Part shown: positions 1 through 7,254 of the stretch, piece by piece
Numbering within the stretch: position 1 is the first letter of the stretch
Layout of the letters: each line of letters begins with the position of its first letter
From: Larkinella humicola
GTDB taxonomy: Bacteria > Bacteroidota > Bacteroidia > Cytophagales > Spirosomataceae
DNA: 64,000 nt
Direction of reading: 5' to 3'
Assembly: GCF_008727875.1 (NCBI RefSeq)
Contig: NZ_VTWS01000003.1
Coordinates: 186,001-250,000 of the forward strand
Made by a program: the position numbers and the translations under genes
The notes under the pieces: generated by a model
Seen by the model: the letters and a program-made list of their open reading frames with translations, nothing else
Database searches by the model: none
What the model was told of the DNA's origin: nothing

Positions 1-2575
1 TGTAAATCCGCTGTCCATCGGGGGCTTTTTCAAAACCGGTTCCGAAGAAACTGCCGTACGGCTGTCCAACCCGCGCTTCCGTGATCAATCCCTGCCGGGT
101 GGCCAGGGTATAGGTCGTCAGCCCTTCGGCCAGTTCGAGCACTTTGTTGCGGTTGCGGGAAAAATTCAGGGTCGTTTCCCAGCTAAAACCGGTGGCGGTT
201 TTGACAGGCGTACCGGTCAGCACCACTTCCAGCCCTTTGTTGGAGATCTTACCGGCGTTGAGAACGCGGGAGTTATACCCGCTTGATTTCGAGATTTCAA
301 CGGCCAGAATCTGATCGCGGGAGAGCTGATCGTAATACGTAACATCCAGGCCAATCCGACCTTTCAGGAAGCGGACGTCAAGCCCCAGTTCGGTTCCGGT
401 CGTAATTTCCGGCCGCAGCGTGGAGTTGGCAATCTGGGTGTTTTCGTAAAACTCCGGCGTCGATCCCGCCCAGGAAGTTCCGGCCCGGAACGTTTGCAGC
501 AACTGGTAGGGCAGCGCATCGTTTCCAACCTGCGCCCAGCTCGCCCGAATTTTACCGAACGAAATCACATTGCTCTGCACATTCAGAAGGTCGGTGATCA
601 CGGCACTCCCCGATATGGATGGGTAGAAATACGAGCGGTTGTCTGAGGGCAGCGTGCTCGACCAGTCGTTGCGGGCCGTGGCGTTCAGAAAGAGTGCGTT
701 TTTGTAGCTTACTTCCAACGATCCAAATACGCTGTTAACCTGCGACTTTTCAATCGCGCTCTGGGCCGTGTTCCGGCTGGGGTTGGCGTTGGAAGCATTG
801 TAGAGCCCGTCGACAACCAATTCACCCACGGCGAGCGAATTGCGTTTGTAATAGTTTGTCCGGGAAATCGCACCAACCTGAATGTTGGTCGAAAAATCCG
901 AATTAAGGGCTTTGTTGAACGTCAGGATGGCATCGTGGTTGGTTTCCTGACGACGCAGAATTTCTTCCGTGAAAGCACCGGGCGTCCGGTTTCCGTTCCG
1001 AACCCGCTCGAAATTGTTGACACTGATCCGCGTATCGGTCCAGACGTCGGTTCCACTCCGCACCATCAGACTCAGCGATGGAAGGATTTTGTAGTTCAGC
1101 GCGATGTTGCCCACCAGCCGGTCTTTTTCGTTGTTAGACGGCAGCATTTCCGAAGAGAAATACGGATTGGTAAAGAACGTGTGCTGCCAGTTTGGAGGAT
1201 CACTGTCGGCGGGTTTGCCGGGCAATGCCCGCTGAATGTGAACGCTGGTGTAATCCCGCCAGTTTCGGAGTTTGGTCCAGTCCGTTTGCCGGTGGGACCA
1301 AATGAATTCCTGACCGCTGCTGTAGCTCCGGTTACCGCCTGATTTGATGTATTCCGCCGAAACGGTTGCGCTAAATTTCGGCGTGAAGTTATAGGCGGAG
1401 TTGAATTTGAAGTTATTCCGGTAGAAGTCGTTGTAATACACCAATCCTTTTTGATCCATCCGACCGGCCGACAAGCGGAAACTGCCCTTGTCGTTCCCGC
1501 CCGAAACCGCTACGCTGTTCGTAATGGTCTGGCCGGTTTGCCAGAAATCTTCCCAGTTGTTGGGATTGGGCGTCAGCGGAGCCACTTCCTTGCCCGACCA
1601 CCAGTGCCGAACCAGCCGACCGTCCATGGGTCCTCCCCAGCTTTCGTCGGTGCCTTCGGTGCCGGTCAGCGGAGCCGTTGGATAAGCCGCCCGGTATTGC
1701 TGAATTTCGAGCGGATCGGTAATGGCGCCCGACCAGCCGTCGTTATACCAGGTGCGATAGCCATTTCCGCCACCATACGTGTTCTGGAATTGGGGTTTGA
1801 TCCACGGGCGTTCGAACGTGACGTTGGAGTTGATTTCAACACCGATGCCTTTTGTTCCCGATCCGTTTTTGGTCGTAATCAGAATGACCCCGTTAGCCGC
1901 CCGTGAGCCATAGAGAGCAGCCGCATTCGGGCCTTTCAAAATACTCATTTCCTTGATGTTATCCGGGTTCACTTCCGAAATTCCGGAACCGTACGTTTTA
2001 TCGAAGGATTGTTGAATTGGTACACCATCGACCACAATCAGCGGCTGGTTATTACCCGAAACTGACGATGCGCCCCGAATCTGGATGGTGGAACCGCTAC
2101 CCGGCCCGCCGTTGGAGCTAACCCGCAAACCAGCCACTTTGCCGGACAAGGCGTTGACGACGTTGGAAGAACGCGCTTCGGTGAGTGCCGTGCCTTTGAT
2201 TTCCTGCACCCCGTAGCCGAGCGATTTCACTTCTTTCTCCACCCCAAAAGCCGTTACCACGACCTCAGACAGCGACTTGACGTCCGTTTTCAGGGTTAAA
2301 TCAAGGGTAGAGCGATTGCCGATGACGATTTCTTCGGTCAGAAAACCAATGGAGCTAATGATAATGGTTGCGTTTTCGGAGGGAACTTTCAGGGTGAACT
2401 TGCCCTCATTGTCGGTGGTCGTTCCGGTCGTACTGCCTTTCACGACGACATTGGCCCCGGGGAGAGGCCCTTCTTCTGCCGCCAGAATGGTACCGCTAAG
2501 CGTACGCGTCTGGGCCGTAGCAACCACTACCGACAACCAGATCATCCCTACTAGTAATAGTAGCGTTTTCCTCAT
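1..2575 (-). CDS. SusC/RagA family TonB-linked outer membrane protein (partial, C-terminus missing)
   Basis: Reading from the ATG at 2573-2575, 858 codons stay open to the window edge, so the last part of the barrel is missing. It is an outer-membrane TonB-dependent importer of the SusC class, which normally works with a SusD lipoprotein; that partner would lie beyond base 1 and is not visible. Seen: a signal peptide ending near VVATAQ; a carboxypeptidase-regulatory-like domain (about residues 25-105, with LPGANVVVKG); the SusC signature EVVVTAFGVEKE; and a plug domain with the typical sequences NALSGKVAGL, IRGASSVSGNNQPL and GPNAAALYGSRAANGVI. No STN domain precedes it, unlike the second SusC of this window. 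A promoter-like sequence lies far upstream at 2990-3020. The substrate cannot be told from sequence. Family assignment is firm. Confidence 0.93.
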   Translation of the reverse strand, partial: MRKTLLLLVGMIWLSVVVATAQTRTLSGTILAAEEGPLPGANVVVKGSTTGTTTDNEGKFTLKVPSENATIIISSIGFLTEEIVIGNRSTLDLTLKTDVKSLSEVVVTAFGVEKEVKSLGYGVQEIKGTALTEARSSNVVNALSGKVAGLRVSSNGGPGSGSTIQIRGASSVSGNNQPLIVVDGVPIQQSFDKTYGSGISEVNPDNIKEMSILKGPNAAALYGSRAANGVILITTKNGSGTKGIGVEINSNVTFERPWIKPQFQNTYGGGNGYRTWYNDGWSGAITDPLEIQQYRAAYPTAPLTGTEGTDESWGGPMDGRLVRHWWSGKEVAPLTPNPNNWEDFWQTGQTITNSVAVSGGNDKGSFRLSAGRMDQKGLVYYNDFYRNNFKFNSAYNFTPKFSATVSAEYIKSGGNRSYSSGQEFIWSHRQTDWTKLRNWRDYTSVHIQRALPGKPADSDPPNWQHTFFTNPYFSSEMLPSNNEKDRLVGNIALNYKILPSLSLMVRSGTDVWTDTRISVNNFERVRNGNRTPGAFTEEILRRQETNHDAILTFNKALNSDFSTNIQVGAISRTNYYKRNSLAVGELVVDGLYNASNANPSRNTAQSAIEKSQVNSVFGSLEVSYKNALFLNATARNDWSSTLPSDNRSYFYPSISGSAVITDLLNVQSNVISFGKIRASWAQVGNDALPYQLLQTFRAGTSWAGSTPEFYENTQIANSTLRPEITTGTELGLDVRFLKGRIGLDVTYYDQLSRDQILAVEISKSSGYNSRVLNAGKISNKGLEVVLTGTPVKTATGFSWETTLNFSRNRNKVLELAEGLTTYTLATRQGLITEARVGQPYGSFFGTGFEKAPDGQRIY

Positions 2576-2989
2576 AATTAGCTAGGTTAACAAAGTACGT
2601 TAAAGATGGATAGTTGAACACGTCCACTGTCATGCAAACCCGGAGCGTTGGACGGCCGGACACTGGCCGCTTCGCCGAACCGCCCTCCGCAACCGGGCGC
2701 ATGACAATGACTGACAATTCGGATTGGCTCCGGATTCAGTGCTTTGCCCGAACTTTCTGGTGCTGTTTTGGTCCGAATGGACAAAGCAAAACCGTGCCGG
2801 CCAGATTGTCGGTAATTGGTTTGATTAAGGCTAAACGGAATGGTTGAACTGCGCTGAATTGCTCAGGCAGCGAACTCGGACCCTCCCTGCTCCATGCAGG
2901 AAATGCGTGATCCGGTCAGGGCTTTCCGGTAGTGCGGCCAGCGGATTGCCCTGTAGAAAGAAAGAAGTCACTGTGGTTTGTTGATAAAT
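2576..2989 (-). other. Long GC-rich leader of the SusC gene
   Basis: If the promoter at 2990-3020 is used, the SusC messenger would carry a leader of about 400 nt. The part nearer the promoter is AT-rich, while roughly 2620-2940 is GC-rich with several short self-complementary stretches such as CCTGC...GCAGG and CGCTG...CAGCG. No convincing protein and no riboswitch class was recognised. It could be a structured regulatory leader, or hold an unrecognised small gene or a second, closer promoter. Confidence 0.3.
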
Positions 2990-3020
2990 CAAAAGTAAGC
3001 AAAACAATATATTTGCCAAA
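2990..3020 (-). promoter_or_regulatory. Bacteroidota-type promoter for the SusC gene
   Basis: On the minus strand TTTG (3017-3020), exactly 19 nt, then TACTTTTG (2990-2997) fits the Bacteroidota housekeeping promoter TTTG-N19-TAnnTTTG perfectly. Transcription would start near 2983, far upstream of the SusC ATG at 2575. No other minus-strand gene lies between them. Confidence 0.55.
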
Positions 3021-3123
3021 TTAAATTGTCACTTTTTTAAGTATATACGTACAAAATTTTCAAAAAAATATCATTTGCCAAATGTAACCATTGGTAACGT
3101 AAAATTATTTCTCTTTAAAATCC

Positions 3124-3220
3124 AATAGATAGAAACGCGGATTGAACGGATGCAACGGATTCCCACGGATAAAATCGGCTTCAATCCGTTATATCCGTCC
3201 AATCCGCGTTTCTATCTATT
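3124..3220. repeat. Long imperfect hairpin repeat, family A copy 1
   Basis: The arms at about 3124-3151 and 3193-3220 are complementary over some 28 bases with one or two mismatches (AATAGATAGAAACGCGG against CCGCGTTTCTATCTATT). Between them is a second, weaker pairing around AACGGATT and AATCCGTT. A related element is at 14343-14414, so this is a dispersed repeat. It runs into the 3' end of the S9 peptidase gene, whose TAG stop (3216-3218) lies inside the right arm. Confidence 0.75.
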
Positions 3221-5474
3221 GCCGGTTGTTCTTTTCGCCGACATACCGCTCGAAGAACTCGTAAATCCGCAGCATCCGGTCGATCCGCTGCCGAACGTTT
3301 CCGGTTCGGCTCATCTCGTGTGTACCACCGGGCATCCGCACGTATTCGACCGGGCGACCCAGTATTTTCAGACTCTTGTAAAGCATTTCACTCTGGATGA
3401 CGCCCGTCCGCAGATCGTTTTCGCCGTGTTTGATCAACAGGGGCGTTTTGATGTTTTCGACAAACGTGTACGGCGAATTGGCTTCCAGCGTTTCTGCAAC
3501 CTGCTTTTGCCACGGATAACCCCCGAAATAGTTTGGAACCAGCCGCCACGCATTGCCTTCGCCCATGAAGGTCGTGAGGTCATACACCCCGCGCTGCGAA
3601 AAAGCCGCCTTGAAACGGTTGTCGTGGGCCACAATCCAGGCCGTCAGATAGCCCGCATACGAACCGCCCGTAATCACCTGCCGGCTCGTATCGACCCAGG
3701 CTTCTCTGGCGGCATCGGTCGCGGCTGCCAGCACGTCTTCAGTCGGGCCGGTTCCCCAGTCTTTGACGTTGGCGCGTTGAAAATCAATTCCGTAGCCGCC
3801 CGATCCTCGCGGATTGGCATACACCACGCCGTAGCCCTGCGAGCAGAAATACTGAAATTCGTGCCACATCGACGCTTCGCCGGGTCCCCACATCGCCGTC
3901 GGGCCACCGTGCATGTTGAGCAGTAAGGGGTATTTTTTCGTGGAAGCGGACGCTTCGTTTGCGGCCATTGCCGTGGGCTTCATAATCCAGTACTCGACCG
4001 TCTGCCCTTTCGAATTTTTATAGGTCCGTTTTTCCGGAAAACTCAACGCTTTTCCGGCCACCCAGTCGTTGTGATTGCTCAGTTTAACCGCATTGGCGGT
4101 AAGCGGTTTTTGCGTCGTAGCACCCGTATAAGCTGCCAAGTACAGTTCCGATGGATTGGCGACGGCGGTTTTGGCAAACACCACCTGATCGCCCGCCAGA
4201 TCGAACGCACTAATTCCACTGTCGAAATCCGACAATTGCGTTACTTGCTTTGTGGCCGGATCAAGCCGGTAGAGTGGCGCTCCGCCGTTCGATGAGGCTG
4301 TAAAAAATACCGCATACGCTGTTGTTGAGGTGCCTTTTTTCTTTTTCGAACCCGCCACCGCTCCCCATTTCAGATTGCCGGCTGCCCGGTCGAAGGCAAC
4401 CACCTGTAAATCAGAAACCGACGTACCGTTTAGGGCAGCCATGGCAAGCTGCCCGGCATTAACGCCCTGCGCCGAATTGGTCAGCAAAACCAACTGGCGA
4501 CCATCGGGCGAAACCGAGGGCGAGAAATACGTTTTCCCGGCTTCCGATAACAGGCTGATCCGTTTGCCCGACCCATCGGCGGCCAGCCAGATCAGCGCGG
4601 CATCCTGCTCCCGGTCGGGATGCCGGAGGGTGTCGCGGTCGGTTACGGCCAGAATCCCCTGCCCGTCGGGCATCCAGACCGGGGCCTGAAACGAATAAAA
4701 ACCGCGCGTCAACGGTTTCGGCGTTGCGTTCTCTTTGACCTCAACGGCATACAGGTGCGTAAAACTCAGCTCGGGTTCGGTGGTCGATTCGCCCTGAAAA
4801 TTGAGCCGGTTGATGACTTTTGCTTTTTTATCCTCCACATCCTTGTTCAGATAGGCCCGGATTTCGGCCAGCGATCCGTCGGGATTCGCCTTCACGGTTT
4901 TGTCCGGTTTGATAAACTCATTGGTGGCAAAACCCGGTTTTTCCAACGACCAGGCCGGCAGGGTTTTCCCCTGGTTCAGCAGCGAATCTTTCAGAATATC
5001 GGACAAGGAAGCACTGGTGGTAAACAGAATCTGTTTGCCGTCCGGTGACCATTGCGGACTGGAAGCTCCGTAGCTCAGTTTGGTCAACTGCCAAGCTTCG
5101 CCCCCATCGAGCGGCATCACAAAAATCTGCGATTTGCCTTTCACCGTCCGCACAAACGCAATCGACTGGCCATCGGGCGACCAGTCGGGCTGCCGGGCGC
5201 TTTCGCTGCCGTTGGTCAGCGGTTTTGGATCACCGGGCTTTAAGCCGGTTAGGAAGATATGGGTCTTATACTCGTATTCGTCTTTTTTCTCGGCATCCGG
5301 TTCAATCGTCGTCAGTGTATAAACCGCGTGTTTACCATCGGGCGAGGTTTTGACACCCCCAACCTGCCGGATGCGGGTCAGGTCGGTCACGGTAATCTTC
5401 TGTTTGCCGGTTTGGGCGTGAGCGTACGGAAACAACAGCCCGAAAGCGGCTGTGAGGAGGAGAAGTTTCTTCAT
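3216..5474 (-). CDS. S9 family prolyl oligopeptidase-like peptidase (dipeptidyl/acylaminoacyl peptidase type)
   Basis: A secreted serine peptidase of 752 residues, the usual length for the bacterial two-domain S9 group. Seen: an N-terminal signal peptide cut after YAHAQ; WD40-like PD40 propeller blades (DGKHAVYTLTT, QPDWSPDGQSIAFV, PQWSPDGKQILF, SPSVSPDGRQLVL) covering about residues 25-440; and a C-terminal alpha/beta hydrolase domain. The nucleophile elbow is GGSYAGY with Ser605, followed by an Asp candidate in HGENDLRTG and the His in GGTHEMS. Such enzymes remove dipeptides or acyl-amino acids from oligopeptides in the periplasm. The gene has its own good promoter match at 5497-5526 and is separated from the upstream operon by a multi-hairpin element. 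Its stop codon lies inside a hairpin repeat. Confidence 0.93.
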   Translation of the reverse strand: MKKLLLLTAAFGLLFPYAHAQTGKQKITVTDLTRIRQVGGVKTSPDGKHAVYTLTTIEPDAEKKDEYEYKTHIFLTGLKPGDPKPLTNGSESARQPDWSPDGQSIAFVRTVKGKSQIFVMPLDGGEAWQLTKLSYGASSPQWSPDGKQILFTTSASLSDILKDSLLNQGKTLPAWSLEKPGFATNEFIKPDKTVKANPDGSLAEIRAYLNKDVEDKKAKVINRLNFQGESTTEPELSFTHLYAVEVKENATPKPLTRGFYSFQAPVWMPDGQGILAVTDRDTLRHPDREQDAALIWLAADGSGKRISLLSEAGKTYFSPSVSPDGRQLVLLTNSAQGVNAGQLAMAALNGTSVSDLQVVAFDRAAGNLKWGAVAGSKKKKGTSTTAYAVFFTASSNGGAPLYRLDPATKQVTQLSDFDSGISAFDLAGDQVVFAKTAVANPSELYLAAYTGATTQKPLTANAVKLSNHNDWVAGKALSFPEKRTYKNSKGQTVEYWIMKPTAMAANEASASTKKYPLLLNMHGGPTAMWGPGEASMWHEFQYFCSQGYGVVYANPRGSGGYGIDFQRANVKDWGTGPTEDVLAAATDAAREAWVDTSRQVITGGSYAGYLTAWIVAHDNRFKAAFSQRGVYDLTTFMGEGNAWRLVPNYFGGYPWQKQVAETLEANSPYTFVENIKTPLLIKHGENDLRTGVIQSEMLYKSLKILGRPVEYVRMPGGTHEMSRTGNVRQRIDRMLRIYEFFERYVGEKNNRQ

Positions 5475-5496
5475 GAGTTTGTTTCTGAATGACTCC

Positions 5497-5526
5497 CGAA
5501 GATAACAAAAAGCCGATCTCTACCAA
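5497..5526 (-). promoter_or_regulatory. Promoter of the S9 peptidase gene
   Basis: On the minus strand TTG (5524-5526), 19 nt, then TATCTTCG (5497-5504). This matches the Bacteroidota TTG-N19-TAnnTTTG pattern with one change in the -7 box. The start would be near 5490, giving a leader of about 16 nt before the ATG. The same TATCTTCG box occurs before the methyltransferase at 50185. Confidence 0.5.
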
Positions 5527-5533
5527 CCACCCA

Positions 5534-5705
5534 AAGCCTGAAAGGCTTACATCACTAGCCCCGGATGTTATCCGGGGAGGGCGTTACCCCGACGGAGTTA
5601 TACCATCGGGACATGATTCAACCCTTTCAGGGTTGGGACGCACTCGGAACGTGGCGGATGGCCCCGGCTTACATCCGGGGTTAATGATATAAGCCTTTCA
5701 GGCTT
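5534..5705. repeat. Composite element of consecutive palindromes, family B
   Basis: Five short hairpins follow each other: AAGCCT-gaa-AGGCTT (5534-5548), CCCCGGAT-gtt-ATCCGGGG (about 5559-5577), CCCGA...TCGGG (about 5587-5610), AACCCT-ttc-AGGGTT (about 5620-5634) and CCCCGG...CCGGGG (about 5662-5680). A second AAGCCT-ttc-AGGCTT (5691-5705) closes it, so the outer units also pair with each other. No coding sequence was seen. It separates the MsrP-like operon from the S9 peptidase and might act as terminator; it resembles REP/BIME-type mobile palindromes. Confidence 0.7.
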
Positions 5706-5738
5706 CACGTTGCTGGCCAAAATTGCAATTCGGAGAGA

Positions 5739-6545
5739 CTACAACCCGACGTGGTAGTCATACCCACGTTCGGCCCAGAAGTCGCGGGGGCGTTCGTCGC
5801 TGAACCAGAGGCTGCCGATGCGTTTCAGGTTTTTGACGCCGTATTTCACCGGAATAATCAGACGCAGGGGCGCGCCGTGCAGATCGGTCAGCGGCTGGTC
5901 GTTCATCTCGTAGGCCAGAATCGTTTGCGGATGCAGGGCGCTGGGCGTGTCGATGCCGACGTAATAGCCACCATCGGGCGTTTTCATGCCGACGTACGGA
6001 TACCACGCTTCCGAGCCGTCTTTCTGCCCCAACTGGTATTTTTTGGCAAATTCGGCAAAGTTCACCCCGCCCCAATGTTGAATCTGACTCCAGCCTTCGA
6101 TGCACTTGAACTCATAAATGATCTCCTGCCTGGGCAACGCTTTCAGCTCGTCGAGCGAAATCAACCGGGCTTTCCGGCCCGGTTGCTCCACTTTCAGTCG
6201 CCAGGCGTCTTTATCGATCGCGCTCCGCAAACCGTCCCGGCCATTCACCCGCACGTTTTTAACCGCCCAGTCTTTCGGAAACGTCGGTGCCAGATTTGCG
6301 TTGCTGAAATAGCCGTTGGCCACCTCTTCGTTCACCTTCAGCACTTCGCGGAACACCTTCGGCAACCCGGCTTCTTTGGGTTGGATCTTGATCCATTTCC
6401 AGAGGCTAAAGGGAATAACACCAGCCAGACCGAACAACGCAAACGCTTTCAGGGTCCGACGCCGGATCTGCTGGTCGGAGGTTAGCTCTTCGCGATGCGG
6501 CTTTTTTTCGGGAAGCTTTTCTTCGGTATCGTCAACAGTAGCCAT
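5739..6545 (-). CDS. Molybdopterin-dependent oxidoreductase, MsrP (YedY)/sulfite oxidase-fold
   Basis: A 268-residue protein with the sulfite-oxidase molybdopterin fold. Residues 28-50 carry an RRR motif followed by a hydrophobic segment, consistent with Tat export and probable anchoring. The molybdenum-ligating cysteine is Cys148 in FKCIEGWSQIQHWGG, the place of the conserved cysteine of E. coli MsrP. Further family features are the stretch ending in HGAPLRLIIPVKYG and a C-terminal region rich in aromatic residues. MsrP repairs oxidised methionine in envelope proteins, drawing electrons from the membrane haem protein MsrQ. Here the gene directly upstream (16 bp gap) encodes a membrane cytochrome b, which supports an electron-transfer pair. 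The substrate is inferred; a sulfite- or other S-oxide-acting enzyme is possible. Confidence 0.85.
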   Translation of the reverse strand: MATVDDTEEKLPEKKPHREELTSDQQIRRRTLKAFALFGLAGVIPFSLWKWIKIQPKEAGLPKVFREVLKVNEEVANGYFSNANLAPTFPKDWAVKNVRVNGRDGLRSAIDKDAWRLKVEQPGRKARLISLDELKALPRQEIIYEFKCIEGWSQIQHWGGVNFAEFAKKYQLGQKDGSEAWYPYVGMKTPDGGYYVGIDTPSALHPQTILAYEMNDQPLTDLHGAPLRLIIPVKYGVKNLKRIGSLWFSDERPRDFWAERGYDYHVGL

Positions 6546-6561
6546 AGTGGTTCAGGATTAG

Positions 6562-7254
6562 TCAGGCCGGGGTGGTCGGGGCTGGGGGCGTTTTTTCAGG
6601 CAGTTTCTTTTCGACTTCAAAACCGGTTACCATCGCCTGAAAATTGTTCCAGCCCGCCCGGACGACCTGAAAAATATGGATAACAAAAAACAGAACGTAG
6701 CCGATGGTCAGAATGAAATGCCACATCCGGGCGTTCTCGTAGCCGCCCGTCAAAGTCGTCAGTCCCGAAAACTGTGTGGGTTTGTAAATCGCCAAACCGG
6801 TTAGCAGCGAACCAATGCCCATTAGCAAAATGACCGTGTACGCAATCCGCTGCGCGCCGTTGTATTTCACCTGCGGAGGGGCGGTTTTTCGAATGCCCAG
6901 ATCATGCAATATTACCTGCCAGGCTTCCCGAAACGACCGTCGGTTGGGCAGCAAAAACCGCCATTCACCCGAAACAAAAGTATAGAGAACGTACAAAGCC
7001 CCGTTGATCGTGAACAGCCACATGAAAACAAAATGCCACGACATGCCCTCGGCCAGCCGCCGACGCAGGTTTAGGGCCTGAATAAACCAGTTCGGAAAAA
7101 ATTTGAACAGAACGGTATCGCCGATCTGGATTTTGTAGGGCTGGTAGGCCCAGTAGATCAGTAAACCGCTCCAGATCATGATGACCAGAATCGGGAAGTT
7201 GATCCAGTGAAACCAGCGGATCGCCAGCGGGTGTTTGTGGACGATTCGCTTCAT
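6562..7254 (-). CDS. Membrane cytochrome b (b561/Ni-Fe hydrogenase b-type) partner of the molybdoenzyme
   Basis: A 230-residue integral membrane protein with about four hydrophobic segments: LVIMIWSGLLIYWAY, a segment after MSWHFVFMWLF, TVILLMGIGSLLTGLAI and FILTIGYVLFFVIHIFQV. Likely haem-ligating histidines lie in AIRWFHWINF (His16), GMSWHFVF, RMWHFIL and FVIHIFQ. It belongs to the cytochrome b561/b-b6 superfamily rather than being a typical short MsrQ. It probably carries electrons from the quinone pool to the MsrP-like protein encoded 16 bp downstream. Its ATG overlaps the TGA of the S46 peptidase gene (ATGA, 7251-7254), so translation is likely coupled. The C-terminus ends in a short proline-rich tail. 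Confidence 0.85.
   Translation of the reverse strand: MKRIVHKHPLAIRWFHWINFPILVIMIWSGLLIYWAYQPYKIQIGDTVLFKFFPNWFIQALNLRRRLAEGMSWHFVFMWLFTINGALYVLYTFVSGEWRFLLPNRRSFREAWQVILHDLGIRKTAPPQVKYNGAQRIAYTVILLMGIGSLLTGLAIYKPTQFSGLTTLTGGYENARMWHFILTIGYVLFFVIHIFQVVRAGWNNFQAMVTGFEVEKKLPEKTPPAPTTPA

Noticed and set aside
2831-3019. 62-codon minus-strand frame in the SusC leader
   Set aside because: It begins with TTG inside the -33 region of the predicted promoter, so it would not be on that transcript, and it has no recognisable features.
3150-3926. Open frame of 258 codons on the plus strand inside the S9 peptidase gene
   Set aside because: It is a shadow on the opposite strand of a gene with clear catalytic motifs; its product has no recognisable domains.
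5534-5705. Possible CRISPR array, because of several short repeats in a row
   Set aside because: The units are different palindromes with tiny loops, not identical repeats with unique spacers, and no cas gene is near.
6562-7254. Naming the membrane cytochrome MsrQ
   Set aside because: The segment pattern and histidines fit the b561/hydrogenase cytochrome b group better than the short MsrQ family; only a functional analogy is supported.
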